Assembly (NCBI RefSeq): GCF_000633635.1
Contig: NZ_AYPQ01000002.1
Coordinates: 361,643 to 425,642 of the forward strand
Reading direction: 5' to 3'
Length of the DNA stretch: 64,000 bases
Source of the DNA: Enterococcus crotali
GTDB taxonomy: Bacteria > Bacillota > Bacilli > Lactobacillales > Enterococcaceae
In this document: one piece after another, positions 8,793 through 17,459 of the stretch
How positions within the stretch are numbered: the first letter of the stretch is position 1
Layout: each line of letters starts with the position of its first letter
Translations under genes and position numbers: made by a program
The notes under the pieces: model-generated
Database searches by the model: none
Seen by the model: the letters and a program-made list of their open reading frames with translations, nothing else
What the model was told of the DNA's origin: nothing

Positions 8793-8806
8793 ACTATGAT
8801 AGTCTT

Positions 8807-9208
8807 TTAACCTTTTTTATGATAAGTTAACGCTCGTTCAATACAAAATGCTAACTCATTGAGTGGTAGCTCTTCATCTGGGTCAAGCACAATCGCTCGA
8901 TTCTTGGAAAACTCAAAAACATCACTAAACAATGCTCTGAATTCCTCTACTAATGTCGTTTGGCAATGAAAGAATAAAGCAATTTTATCCGCTCCAAAAC
9001 GATCGATGCGAATCGGACTTCCTGATTTTGTTGCTTTTGTTGCGTAAGAAGGTTGATTCCACTTCAAGCTTTCTTCCAACACACCTACTACAGCTAATTC
9101 TTTCGCTGTATCAAAAATCAATTCCCTAAGTGCTAGTAACGGTTTGCGATATCGTTCAGGGTAATGCTCAAAAATAGTAGCTACAGATGGATTCGAAAAT
9201 TCTTTCAT
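8807..9208 (-). CDS. DUF1801 (YdhG-like) domain protein
   Basis: 133 residues with the YdhG/DUF1801 pattern: IFEHYPERYRKPLLALRELIFDTA at the N-terminus, LEESLKWNQPSYATK, and IALFFHCQTTLVEEFRALF. The family is small, cytoplasmic, SCP2-like and of unknown biochemical role. The start at 9208 has GAGGGAG upstream. It is a single gene between a LacI regulator and a GyrI-like gene. Confidence 0.8.
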   Translation of the reverse strand: MKEFSNPSVATIFEHYPERYRKPLLALRELIFDTAKELAVVGVLEESLKWNQPSYATKATKSGSPIRIDRFGADKIALFFHCQTTLVEEFRALFSDVFEFSKNRAIVLDPDEELPLNELAFCIERALTYHKKG

Positions 9209-9232
9209 GTTCTCCCTCTTTCATTGTCTTTT

Positions 9233-9756
9233 TTAATCTATGATAGGAATCCACAATTCACACTTATAATCATCTGCTTCCATGTCTCCAACTGGATAAC
9301 GCTCGATCCTTGGTATCTCAATATTTTCACGAATTTCCCCATCTGCCACGGTGCATGTGTGTTCTGTTTTAAACGCATCAAAACATTTGGTTCAAATGGT
9401 TGATCTTTATCAAGTGCTTTGACTCCAGCAGAAATTGCCCCAATACATTCAAAAATCACCCATTTTGTCGCTGGAAATTGGGTTTCAGCTAACTCATCCA
9501 AGGTAGTTTGATCCTGCTTTTTATTCATTCCGATCATATATCTATATTGTCTCTGACTCTTATTGCTATCAGAAACACCTAGCAAGCCTTGGAGTGTCCC
9601 ATCTGTCACCGCCATTAGCTGATTGATTTTTTCTTCCGTTAAATTTGACCAAACATTCGATATTTCATAAAAATTTTCATCTTGTTCTATTTTCTTCATT
9701 TCTTGTGTATATCCAGCGATAATAAATGCTTCTTTTTGTTCTGTTCTATAATTCAT
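9233..9756 (-). pseudogene. GyrI-like/AraC effector-binding domain protein, one frameshift
   Basis: The first about 125 residues (MNYRTEQKEAF, then IMGMN-like and FPATKWVIFECIGAI) follow the GyrI-like small-molecule binding family. The expected family ending, ERYPVGDMEADDYKCELWIP, is present but in another frame and reaches TAA at 9233; the uncorrected frame ends in unrelated residues at 9238. One added base between about 9370 and 9402, for example in a CC run, restores a protein of about 174 residues. The ATG at 9756 (GGAG upstream) is chosen over an upstream in-frame start. Such proteins bind drugs or cyclic nucleotide-like ligands; the ligand here is unknown. Confidence 0.75.
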
Positions 9757-9839
9757 AGTATCCGCTCCATTCATGTGATAACTATAAATTACCATGCAAA
9801 TGCTGACAACTATCTGTCATCATTTTTAAATTAATTATC

Positions 9840-10565
9840 TCACATATCCGCTGAAGTGAAAACTTCGGATACATCATCGTCTTCTTCAAGTTTATCGATT
9901 AACATTTGTAATTGTTCTTGTTGCTCTTCATCTAATTCTACTAAGTTTTGCGGAACCATTGTTAATTCAGCTTGCGCTAGAGTATAACCGTCTTTTTCTA
10001 GTGTATCTCGAACCGCAGTAAAATCTTCTGGTGCTGTATAGATTTCAAAAACTTCTTCAGATGTTTCTAAATCATCAGCTCCTGCTTCTAGTATGTTTTC
10101 AAACATCGTATCTTCATCAACAGAAAGACCTGCACGTTCAATTGCGATATATCCTTTACGATCAAACATATAACTAACAGAACCTGTTTCCCCTAAAGAA
10201 CCACCATTTCTAGTAAATGCAACTCTCACATTCGTCCCCGTCCGATTCCGATTATCTGTCAACGCATAGACTAAAATTGCAACACCAGCTGGCCCATATC
10301 CTTCATAAGTAATCTCGTCATAATGCTCGTTTTCACCAGCACTACTGGCTTTTTTGATTGCACGGTCGATATTATCATTTGGCATGTTAGCAGCTTTTGC
10401 TTTATCCATAACCAATCTTAATGCAGCATTAGTTGCAGGATCAGTGCCCCCCGCTTTGGCTGCCATATAAATTTCTCTTGATAACTTTTGAAATATCTTC
10501 CCACGCTTTGCATCTTGTGCATTTTTTCTCCCTTGAATATTCTTCCATTTACTGTGACCTGCCAT
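9840..10565 (-). CDS. yebC: YebC/PmpR/TACO1-family protein
   Basis: 241 residues beginning [20 protein letters not shown], the invariant YebC start, with [20 protein letters not shown] in the middle. Family members are DNA-binding regulators or, as shown for some YebC/YeeI proteins, translation factors easing stalling at proline stretches. An excellent ribosome binding site (AGGAGG) precedes the ATG. It stands alone; a structured repeat lies upstream. Confidence 0.95.
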   Translation of the reverse strand: MAGHSKWKNIQGRKNAQDAKRGKIFQKLSREIYMAAKAGGTDPATNAALRLVMDKAKAANMPNDNIDRAIKKASSAGENEHYDEITYEGYGPAGVAILVYALTDNRNRTGTNVRVAFTRNGGSLGETGSVSYMFDRKGYIAIERAGLSVDEDTMFENILEAGADDLETSEEVFEIYTAPEDFTAVRDTLEKDGYTLAQAELTMVPQNLVELDEEQQEQLQMLIDKLEEDDDVSEVFTSADM

Positions 10566-10601
10566 TTTTTATTCCTCCTATTTTAAAAACGTAGTTGACT
10601 C

Positions 10602-10746
10602 GAAGCTAGACAACATAAAAGCTAAATGAGCCGCTTAGCTTCGACTGAAAAATAGAAAAACATGACTGTGATGCTCTTTATCACATTCAGGTTTTATCTT
10701 TTTTCCGAGATGCTGGCTCATGAAGCTAGACAACATAAAAGCTAAA
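10602..10746 (+). repeat. Structured interspersed repeat, copy A
   Basis: The same 24-base sequence (starting GAAGCTAGACAACATAAAAG) flanks the unit at 10602 and 10722. Between the flanks, ATGAGCC pairs with GGCTCAT, and an inner hairpin GTGAT/ATCAC sits between conserved GAAAAATAG and CAGGTTTTATC segments. Related units lie at 36201-36432, 49402-49680, 46666-46706 (partial) and about 59650-59750 (degenerate). Confidence 0.75.
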
Positions 10747-10846
10747 CAAACCTGCAACATTCATTTACCTTTTATTTTACTATGCTTCCTAATAGTTGCA
10801 ACCTTTATTCTTATTCGGCTAGTGTTCCAGCAGATCATACAAAAAA

Positions 10847-10885
10847 ATAAGACAACCTATTTCAGCCATTGTCTTATCTTTCTTT
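10847..10885. terminator. Hairpin terminator
   Basis: ATAAGACAA / TTGTCTTAT with A run before and T-rich sequence after, so it can work on both strands; on the minus strand it ends the small gene at 10891. Confidence 0.7.
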
Positions 10886-10890
10886 TGGTT

Positions 10891-11100
10891 TTAATCAATA
10901 ATATCTAACCGAAGCTCCACATCACGCAATCTAAATATTTCTCCATCGCTAAATGGAATCGTACATTCTTCCTGTGCTCCGCTCAACAATTGAATATTGA
11001 CACATTCGGTATCCGGAAAAATACGATAGGCTAACATGCCCAAACCATTAATTGTGGCCGTATCTCTTGTCTTATTTTTACTAATCGTCACATTCTCCAT
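10891..11100 (-). CDS. Small protein of unknown function (69 aa)
   Basis: Not recognised. ATG at 11100 has GGGAG nine bases upstream; the TTG two codons earlier is less likely. The product is soluble and acidic, with alternating hydrophobic residues suggesting a small beta-rich fold (VNIQLLSGAQEECTIPF, then EIFRLRDVELRLDII). It has its own terminator and no obvious operon partner. Confidence 0.6.
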   Translation of the reverse strand: MENVTISKNKTRDTATINGLGMLAYRIFPDTECVNIQLLSGAQEECTIPFSDGEIFRLRDVELRLDIID

Positions 11101-11181
11101 GATCAATCACTCCCTACTCAACAGTATAAAGGGAGTTCTTTTGAATGTAACTATCTTCTTCATAAGATTTTTTTCATTTAA

Positions 11182-11577
11182 TTAAAATAATAATGGCTTT
11201 ACTTTTTCTGGTAGTTCTTGTTTATCGATTTCTTCCCACTTCATAACGTTTTGTCCTTTAGTTGTTAGTTTGAGGAATTTCCCAGGTTGCAATTTTTTCC
11301 CAAATGAAATATATTCTACCTTTCGTTTCTCTCCTTGAGCTGTGTAACTCGTTTCAACATACGCAAAATTCTCTATTTTACTGACTGCATCCGGGTATTT
11401 ATACTCATATTTTTCAGTAGTCTTAGTGTAAAGCGTGGCCGTTTTGACTAGCGGATTAAAATAATCGATCATCGCTGCAGTAGTCGAAGTATTTTTATAC
11501 GTATACATTCTTAGCCCAATCATACTAGCTATTATAATAATGATTATCGCAAGTACAAATTTGCAGAAGTGTTTCAT
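11182..11577 (-). CDS. yxeA: YxeA-family (DUF1093) secreted or membrane-anchored protein
   Basis: 131 residues: an N-terminal hydrophobic helix (about residues 5-22) that may be a signal anchor, then a small beta-rich OB-like domain with YTKTTEKYEYKY, FGKKLQPGKFLKLTTKG and WEEIDKQELPEKVKPLL, the YxeA pattern. The family often lies near antimicrobial-peptide or two-component genes, but here it is isolated. ATG at 11577 follows AGGGAGAGG. Confidence 0.75.
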   Translation of the reverse strand: MKHFCKFVLAIIIIIIASMIGLRMYTYKNTSTTAAMIDYFNPLVKTATLYTKTTEKYEYKYPDAVSKIENFAYVETSYTAQGEKRKVEYISFGKKLQPGKFLKLTTKGQNVMKWEEIDKQELPEKVKPLLF

Positions 11578-11681
11578 CAAATACCTCTCCCTATTTTTTA
11601 CCTAGTTCTATTCACTTTCTTTATAATAAAGTTTCTTTATTCTATTTTCATCCAGCTAAAGTCTGATTTTTAAATTAAAAT

Positions 11682-11740
11682 AAAAAAATAAAACAAAAGT
11701 CTGATATGAAACCCAGAATTTTGTTTTATTTATCAGATTG
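11682..11740 (-). terminator. AT-rich terminator after the vanZ-like gene
   Basis: 13-base arms AAATAAAACAAAA and TTTTGTTTTATTT (11686-11698, 11719-11731) around a 20-base loop, with a T run on the minus strand. Confidence 0.6.
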
Positions 11741-11758
11741 AACATCCGTCTCGACTCT

Positions 11759-12262
11759 TTATTTCTTTTTCATTTTTTTGATACCAATTACTAGCAGACA
11801 AAGAATGACTGCTGTTAATGCCCCGATAGAATCCAACATCACATCTTGAAACAGCGGTGTACGTCCGCCTGTCAACATTTGATGGTATTCATCCAACCCA
11901 GCGTAACCAGTTGCTGTCAGCCACGCAACAACGCCGATCAAAAGCGGTTGTTTGATTTTCATATTTAATCCGATAAACCAACTGCCGCCTAACAAAAAGT
12001 ATGTACCAAAGTGAGCCCCTTTGCGGATAAAAAACTCTATAAATTTTGAATATCCGCTCGCTTGAATACTTATTTCACTTCCTGCATAGTTAAATGAGAT
12101 TCCTTTTAATTGCTCTTTGAAAGGCTGATTGCTTAATAATTTATCCAATAGCCCAACTTGAGATTGCTGCTCATACGTTTGGGAAGAACTGTAAAATAAA
12201 ACAGCCATGATCAAGAAAGCCACAATTATGTAAAAATTACTATTTTTCAATTGTTTTTTCAA
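11759..12262 (-). CDS. VanZ-like family membrane protein
   Basis: 167 residues. Four hydrophobic segments and the VanZ family signature DEYHQMLTGGRTPLFQDVML before the last helix. VanZ relatives confer low-level teicoplanin tolerance in one case; most, like this orphan copy without van genes nearby, have no assigned role in the cell envelope. Preceded by GCGAGGTGA. Confidence 0.85.
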   Translation of the reverse strand: MKKQLKNSNFYIIVAFLIMAVLFYSSSQTYEQQSQVGLLDKLLSNQPFKEQLKGISFNYAGSEISIQASGYSKFIEFFIRKGAHFGTYFLLGGSWFIGLNMKIKQPLLIGVVAWLTATGYAGLDEYHQMLTGGRTPLFQDVMLDSIGALTAVILCLLVIGIKKMKKK

Positions 12263-12377
12263 ATCGTCACCTCGCTTCTTTTATTATAGTAGTCTTTTCA
12301 AAAAAAATAAACAATCCTTAAAATTTTTTTCTTATGATATACTAGAAGAAATAGATCTAAGAAAGAAGGAATCAGGT

Positions 12378-14183
12378 ATGACTTATTCGCTCGTTTGGGA
12401 TTTAGATAGTATTTTCCCTGGAGGCAGCCATTCATCGCAACTAGAACAACGATTAGCAAAATTAACAGAACAAAGCAACAACTATCACCAATTGATTGAG
12501 CAATGGACACCTAAAAATGATACTGACTATCAAGAATTACTGCAAATTTTAGCCTTACAAGGAGCCATTTCAGACGGATTTTCTCAATGCAGCAGTTTTA
12601 TCACTGCGCTATCTTCTGCTGATACAAAGGATAAAAAAGCTAAAATTTTATCTGGTGATCTTTTTTCATTACTACCAGCAGTTCAGTTAGCAGAAACTAT
12701 TTTTACTAAAAAATTGACAGAAATTTCTGATCAAGATTGGCAAATGTTAACTGCTTTACCCGCTTTTGAAGCAATTGCATTTCGTTTAAATGAAATACGT
12801 CGAGATGGTATGCAGTTATTATCTGAGGAAGAAGAAAACATTATCAATACATTGTCCTTAGACGGGCTGAATGCTTGGAGCAGCCATTATGATACGATCG
12901 TTGCCAGTATTTCGATTCCATTTAAAGAAGATGGACAAACAACATTCCTTTCAGCTGGACAGGCTTTTAATCGCATGATGAGCGATCCTAATGCAGAAGT
13001 TCGTGCGGCGTTATTCGCTGAGTGGGAAAAAGCTTGGAGTGAGAAATCACCTTTATTGGCCGATACTTTAAATCATTTGGATGGTTTTCGTTTAAGTGAT
13101 TATAAACTGCATGGTGTTACCGATTTCTTAGAAAAGCCATTAAATTATAACCGCATGCAAAAAGAAACGCTGGATGTTATGTGGGCAACCATTCAAAAGA
13201 ATAAACAGCCTTTTATCGACTTCTTAACACGTAAAGCACAATTATTTGGAAAAGAAAAAATGGACTGGCAAGATCAGGATGCTCCGATTATCTTAGGCGA
13301 TTTAAAAGAAACATCTTATAGTTTTGATGAAGCCGCTGAATTTATTTTAGAGAATTTTGAAAAATTCAGTCCTAAGATGGCCGCATTTGCTAAAGGAGCT
13401 TTTGAAAAGAGCTGGATCGAAGCAGAAGATCGCCCTGATAAACGACCTGGAGGCTACTGTACAGAGCTTCCAGAGACGAAAGAATCTAGAATTTTTATGA
13501 CCTTCGGAAATTCAATCAATGAAGTGGCCACACTTGCTCATGAATTGGGCCATGCATTCCATAGTAGCGTGATGTGGGATCTGCCAACACTTGACCGGGA
13601 ATACGCAATGAACGTCGCAGAGACAGCCAGTACGTTCGCAGAATTGATCGTTGCAGATGCAACACTAAAAAAAGCAGAGACACCTGAAGAAAAAATCAAT
13701 TTATTGGATACTAAGATGCAAAATGCCATTGCAATGTTTATGAATATCCATGCTCGTTTTATTTTTGAAACCCATTTTTATGAAGCACGTCAAAAAGGTT
13801 TATTAAGTGAAGATGAAATAACTGAGTTGATGCTGACAGCTCAAAAAGAAAGCTATCAGGACAGTCTAGGTTCTTACCATCCTCATTTCTGGGCAAGTAA
13901 ATTGCATTTCTTCATTGATGATGTTCCATTTTATAATTTCCCTTATACGTTTGGCTATTTATTTAGTATGGGAATTTACGCTTATGCAAACAAACAAGGC
14001 AGTAACTTTGAAGACCAATATATTGCCTTACTTCGTGACACTGCATCAATGACGTCAGAAGACTTAGCTAAAAAACATCTTGGAGTCGACTTAACAAAAC
14101 CTGATTTCTGGCAAGCAGGAATCGATCAAGTGATTAAAGATGTTGATGAATTTATGGAATTAACAGAAAAATATATTAAATAG
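12378..14183 (+). CDS. pepF: Oligoendopeptidase, PepF/M3 family
   Basis: 601-residue cytoplasmic zinc metallopeptidase. The HExxH motif is in LAHELGHAFHS (about residue 388), with the third ligand expected in NVAETASTF, matching the M3 arrangement. The N-terminal region (MTYSLVWDLDSIFPGGS) fits the clade of PepF-related M3 enzymes rather than classical PepF. It hydrolyses short peptides. AAAGAAGGA precedes the ATG; an extended -10 (TGATATACT, 12335-12343) is the likely promoter. Monocistronic, closed by the terminator at 14190. Confidence 0.92.
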   Translation: MTYSLVWDLDSIFPGGSHSSQLEQRLAKLTEQSNNYHQLIEQWTPKNDTDYQELLQILALQGAISDGFSQCSSFITALSSADTKDKKAKILSGDLFSLLPAVQLAETIFTKKLTEISDQDWQMLTALPAFEAIAFRLNEIRRDGMQLLSEEEENIINTLSLDGLNAWSSHYDTIVASISIPFKEDGQTTFLSAGQAFNRMMSDPNAEVRAALFAEWEKAWSEKSPLLADTLNHLDGFRLSDYKLHGVTDFLEKPLNYNRMQKETLDVMWATIQKNKQPFIDFLTRKAQLFGKEKMDWQDQDAPIILGDLKETSYSFDEAAEFILENFEKFSPKMAAFAKGAFEKSWIEAEDRPDKRPGGYCTELPETKESRIFMTFGNSINEVATLAHELGHAFHSSVMWDLPTLDREYAMNVAETASTFAELIVADATLKKAETPEEKINLLDTKMQNAIAMFMNIHARFIFETHFYEARQKGLLSEDEITELMLTAQKESYQDSLGSYHPHFWASKLHFFIDDVPFYNFPYTFGYLFSMGIYAYANKQGSNFEDQYIALLRDTASMTSEDLAKKHLGVDLTKPDFWQAGIDQVIKDVDEFMELTEKYIK

Positions 14184-14189
14184 TCTTGA

Positions 14190-14230
14190 GAAGCTTGAAC
14201 GGATTTTTCGTTGAAGCTTCTTTTTTGTTT
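14190..14230 (+). terminator. Terminator of pepF
   Basis: GAAGCTTGAACG / CGTTGAAGCTTC (one mismatch) followed by six T. Confidence 0.85.
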
Positions 14231-14263
14231 ACAAAAAAAGAATCAGACATCTGTCTGATTCTT
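14231..14263 (-). terminator. Terminator of the NlpC/P60 gene
   Basis: Perfect hairpin AAGAATCAGACA / TGTCTGATTCTT with a two-base loop; the A run at 14233-14239 is the T run on the minus strand. Confidence 0.85.
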
Positions 14264-14284
14264 AAATTATTGAGTTTGATTTGA

Positions 14285-15601
14285 TTACATACGTACAGCG
14301 AAGCTTGGTGTAAATGAACCAACGTTGCTGTATTCAACGCCTGTACTTTCGTTACCAGCGTGGATATAACCACCGCCACCTGTAGCAATTGCTACGTGAT
14401 AAGAAGCACCTGGGCTACCCCAGAAGTATAAATCGCCAGCTTGAGCTTCCGCTACAGAGATACGTGTACCAGCACTTTCTTGTGCAACTGTGTATCCACC
14501 GACATTACGGCCAGATGAATTCATGAACGCATAGTAAACTAAACCTGAACAGTCAAAGCTACTTGGTCCTTTAGAACCCCAAACGTATGGTTTGCCAACT
14601 TGTGCTGCTGCAATAGCGATCGCAGAACCACCAGTTGGTTCTGGTAATGCTGGTTTTTCTGGTTCTGGAATTGGTATTACTGGATCTGGCTGTGGAGTTG
14701 GCGTAACTTCTCCGTTGCCTCCACCATTATTAACAGGAGGTGTTACAACTCCTGAATTATTATTATCTGTTGAACTAGCTGTTGTTGATTCTTCAGTAGA
14801 TGAAGCAGTTGTGTTGCTTGGTGTTGTAGCTTTGGCAGTTGCTTTAGCCGCTGCAGCTTCTTCAGCTGCTTTTTTAGCATTCGCAGCTACTACTTTTTCT
14901 TGTTCAGCAATACGTGCTTGTTCAGCAATTGCTGCTTCTTTTTCTTTAACTAAACCAGCTTTTTGATCTTCAGCAGTTGCTCTTTCAGCAGCTAATGTTG
15001 TTTGTAATACATTCAAATCAGCTTCCGCTTTAACAAGATCGCCTTTTTGAGCTTCAAGTTCTACTTGGTTATCTTGAAGATCTTGTAATTTTTCTTCATT
15101 TTCAGTTTTCTTTGTTTCAACTGCTTTTTTATCTTCTTGTTGTTGTTTTACTAAGTCATTATTAGCATTAACAATTGTAGACATCGCAGTTACACGAGTA
15201 ATCGCATCAGAAACAGATTTTGCATTCAATAATGCATCCATGTAGCTAGTGCTGTTACCATTAACTTGTACGTCACGTGCTTGGTTTTGGATAGCAACTT
15301 CACGTTTTTCGATACGTTTTGTTAATTGCTTGATTTCTTTTTCTAAGTTAGTAGAAGTTTTTCTTAATTCGCCTTGTTCAGCTAATAAAGTTTCTGCTTT
15401 TTCATTAATAGAAGCTACTTGATTTTGTACAGCAGCCACTTGGCTTTGAGCATCAGCTTCTTGAGATTTCAATCCTGAAATTGTTTGATCTTTCTGTTGA
15501 ATTTTAGAGTCCACTTCATCTGCTAATGAAATCATTGGTGCTGCTACAGATGTAAGGGCTATTGAGCAAATCATTAGTAATGGCAATACGCTTTTTTTCA
15601 C
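14285..15601 (-). CDS. sagA: SagA-like secreted peptidoglycan hydrolase (coiled coil plus NlpC/P60)
   Basis: 438 residues: signal peptide (cleavage near SLA-DEVD, residue 27), a long coiled coil (about 30-245), a Thr/Ser/Pro/Asn-rich linker (about 250-320) and a C-terminal NlpC/P60 domain. The catalytic Cys is in SSFDCSGLVYYAF, the His in SYHVAIATGGGGY, with YIHAGNES following. SagA of E. faecium is a D,L-endopeptidase with this architecture and also lies beside mreCD. It acts on the cell wall during septation. The gene has its own promoter with a WalR-like box and is monocistronic. The coiled coil (for example QARDVQV near residue 107) is shared with the paralogue at 15900. Confidence 0.9.
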   Translation of the reverse strand: MKKSVLPLLMICSIALTSVAAPMISLADEVDSKIQQKDQTISGLKSQEADAQSQVAAVQNQVASINEKAETLLAEQGELRKTSTNLEKEIKQLTKRIEKREVAIQNQARDVQVNGNSTSYMDALLNAKSVSDAITRVTAMSTIVNANNDLVKQQQEDKKAVETKKTENEEKLQDLQDNQVELEAQKGDLVKAEADLNVLQTTLAAERATAEDQKAGLVKEKEAAIAEQARIAEQEKVVAANAKKAAEEAAAAKATAKATTPSNTTASSTEESTTASSTDNNNSGVVTPPVNNGGGNGEVTPTPQPDPVIPIPEPEKPALPEPTGGSAIAIAAAQVGKPYVWGSKGPSSFDCSGLVYYAFMNSSGRNVGGYTVAQESAGTRISVAEAQAGDLYFWGSPGASYHVAIATGGGGYIHAGNESTGVEYSNVGSFTPSFAVRM

Positions 15602-15695
15602 AATTCATTCCTCCGACTTTTTTACTACTTTTTTTACTTATTATAAATTCGAACATTGTTTGAGTATTTTTCATTCTTATATTGACAACGAAATC

Positions 15696-15750
15696 ATTGT
15701 ATCATAATCACATGTCATACATATAAAATTAATGTTACAGGAGTATTTCA
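15696..15750 (-). promoter_or_regulatory. Promoter and WalR-like box of the NlpC/P60 gene
   Basis: Extended -10 TGA-TACAAT (15696-15701) and, 33 bases upstream, TGAAAT-N5-TGTAAC (15734-15750, minus strand), close to the WalR consensus TGTWAH-N5-TGTWAH. The same arrangement precedes the CHAP paralogue. Confidence 0.55.
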
Positions 15751-15838
15751 TTTTTGAAAGTTAAGCATGACAACTGAAAAAAACTAAAACCTAACACTGA
15801 CTCTCTTACCATACTGCAATAAATGCTAGATTACAAAT

Positions 15839-15890
15839 AATCCCCACCCACAAAATCCATTTGGATTTAAGTAGGTAGGGATTAAATTAT
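15839..15890 (-). terminator. Terminator of the CHAP gene
   Basis: AATCCCCACCCAC / GTAGGTAGGGATT arms with an inner AAATCC/GGATTT stem; T-rich on the minus-strand 3' side. Confidence 0.7.
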
Positions 15891-15899
15891 TAGTTTAGA

Positions 15900-17225
15900 T
15901 TATCCTGGAAAACGCCATACAACTGCTCTGAAATTCGCTGCATATGGGCTTGGTGTCCAACCTGTAGTCGTTGATACGTAACCAGAACCTGCTGGATTGT
16001 TTGATTCAACGATTTGAACTGAACTACCGTTTACACCAACAACTAAAACTGTATGAACGCCGTCTAGCCAAGCGTCTGGGCTAAGTGCGTTCTCATATTG
16101 AACCACGTCTCCAACCTGAACGTCAGACCAAGATACTTGAACCGCTCCTGATTGAGTATATCCGCTATGAGGACCACCTGGTGAGAATCTAACGCCTGCT
16201 GCATTCAACCAATTTTGTACCGCTACGATACATTCACCGCTTTGGCCCCAACCGGTCGGATTTGTCTGTCCAACAGCATTTAAAGCAATTTGTGCTGCTT
16301 TTTTCTTCGCCTCTGATACTTTACCAGTACCGATACTGGTGCCACCACCAGAAGTATTGCCACTAGGTTTTTCTGACACTGGTGCAGCTGGTGCTTCCCT
16401 TGTTGTACCATTTTCTTCTACAACATTTGTTTTTGCAAGACCAGGATTTGCTGCCTGTGCTTCTGCAAGTTTTTTAGCCGCTTCAGCTTCGGCTTTTCTT
16501 TGAGCTTCTGCTTGTTTTGCTTGCTTAGCTTGTTCTTCTTCTAGTTTCTTTTGAGCTGCTGCTTTTTGTTCAACATACTCAGATTTTTTATTTTCTTCTG
16601 TAGAACGTTGTGCTTCTAATTCATTTTTAGCAATTTCTTGTTCCAGCTTCAATGTATCCAAAGAAGCTTGCTTGTCATTTAATTCTTTCGTAGATGTTTC
16701 TAAAACAGAAATTTGTGATTCTACTGTTTCTGATTTTTTCTCTACATCTTCTTTATCCGAAGTTTGTTGTTCCAATAAATCATTATTAGCATTGACTAAT
16801 GTCGTAATTCCTTGCACTCGGCTGATTGCATCAGAAATGGATTCTGAGTTAAGAATAACATCTAAATAACTAGTGCTTGATCCGCTGACTTGTACATCAC
16901 GGGCTTGATTGCGCATTTGAACTTCTCTTTTTTGAATACGAACATTTAAATCTGAAATCTCACTATATAGTTTTTTGATTTCTTCTTTAAGTGTTTTCTT
17001 CTTTGCAGTTAGTTCATCGATTTTTGTCGCAGTAGTCAACATATCTGATTCGATTGCTGCTAACTTCGTTGCGGCTTCAGTTTCTTTTGTTTTCAATCCA
17101 TTGATGATTTCATCTTGCTGCTCGATCTTTGTATCATAGTCATCTGCAACTGCAGCTATTGGCAATACAGCTGAGGTAAGGGTGACTGAACAAATCAGCA
17201 ATGCTGATAATATACTTTTTTTCAC
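15900..17225 (-). CDS. SagA/SalA-type secreted coiled-coil protein with CHAP domain
   Basis: 441 residues. Signal peptide (MKKSILSALLICSVTLTSA, cleavage near AVA-DDYD), a long coiled coil about 30-255 with the same QARDVQVSGSSTSYLDVIL segment as its neighbour, a short Gly/Ser linker and a C-terminal CHAP domain (about 315-441). Catalytic Cys is in GQSGECIVAVQNWL and His in DGVHTVLVVG. It is probably an amidase or endopeptidase acting on peptidoglycan, comparable to SalA/SalB of E. faecalis. The two neighbours share everything except the catalytic domain, which suggests duplication followed by domain exchange. Confidence 0.85.
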   Translation of the reverse strand: MKKSILSALLICSVTLTSAVLPIAAVADDYDTKIEQQDEIINGLKTKETEAATKLAAIESDMLTTATKIDELTAKKKTLKEEIKKLYSEISDLNVRIQKREVQMRNQARDVQVSGSSTSYLDVILNSESISDAISRVQGITTLVNANNDLLEQQTSDKEDVEKKSETVESQISVLETSTKELNDKQASLDTLKLEQEIAKNELEAQRSTEENKKSEYVEQKAAAQKKLEEEQAKQAKQAEAQRKAEAEAAKKLAEAQAANPGLAKTNVVEENGTTREAPAAPVSEKPSGNTSGGGTSIGTGKVSEAKKKAAQIALNAVGQTNPTGWGQSGECIVAVQNWLNAAGVRFSPGGPHSGYTQSGAVQVSWSDVQVGDVVQYENALSPDAWLDGVHTVLVVGVNGSSVQIVESNNPAGSGYVSTTTGWTPSPYAANFRAVVWRFPG

Positions 17226-17298
17226 TATTTATTCCTCCGGTGTTTACTTTATATATATTTCTGATTATTTTCACTATTATGTATCTGGCAACGGGCTA

Positions 17299-17353
17299 AT
17301 TGTACCATAGCAGTATGACATGCAGATAAAAAAGATATTACAAAAATATTTCA
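17299..17353 (-). promoter_or_regulatory. Promoter and WalR-like box of the CHAP gene
   Basis: Extended -10 TGG-TACAAT (17299-17304) and, 32 bases upstream, TGAAAT-N5-TGTAAT (17337-17353, minus strand), matching the layout at 15696-15750. Confidence 0.55.
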
Positions 17354-17403
17354 CCAACCCAAATAAAATAACGTTTGCTATCTTTCGATCCTTATTTTCC
17401 ACA

Positions 17404-17442
17404 TAAAAAAAGAACGTTCAATTCTTATCAGAAGCTCTTATA
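17404..17442 (-). terminator. Probable terminator of mreCD
   Basis: AAGAGCTTC / GAACGTTCTT imperfect stem followed on the minus strand by a run of seven T. Confidence 0.55.
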
Positions 17443-17459
17443 AAAACTGTAAAAAGAGA

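Noticed and set aside
9164-9403. 79-residue + strand ORF opposite the GyrI-like gene end
   Set aside because: Shadow of the frameshifted region; the minus strand has the family motif.
11759-12262. Vancomycin resistance gene cluster suggested by the VanZ-like protein
   Set aside because: No vanA/vanH/vanX or regulator genes nearby; VanZ-like proteins are widespread without resistance clusters.
14592-14966. 124-residue + strand ORF rich in Ala/Val/Gly
   Set aside because: Antisense to the low-complexity coiled coil and linker of the NlpC/P60 protein; no ribosome binding site.
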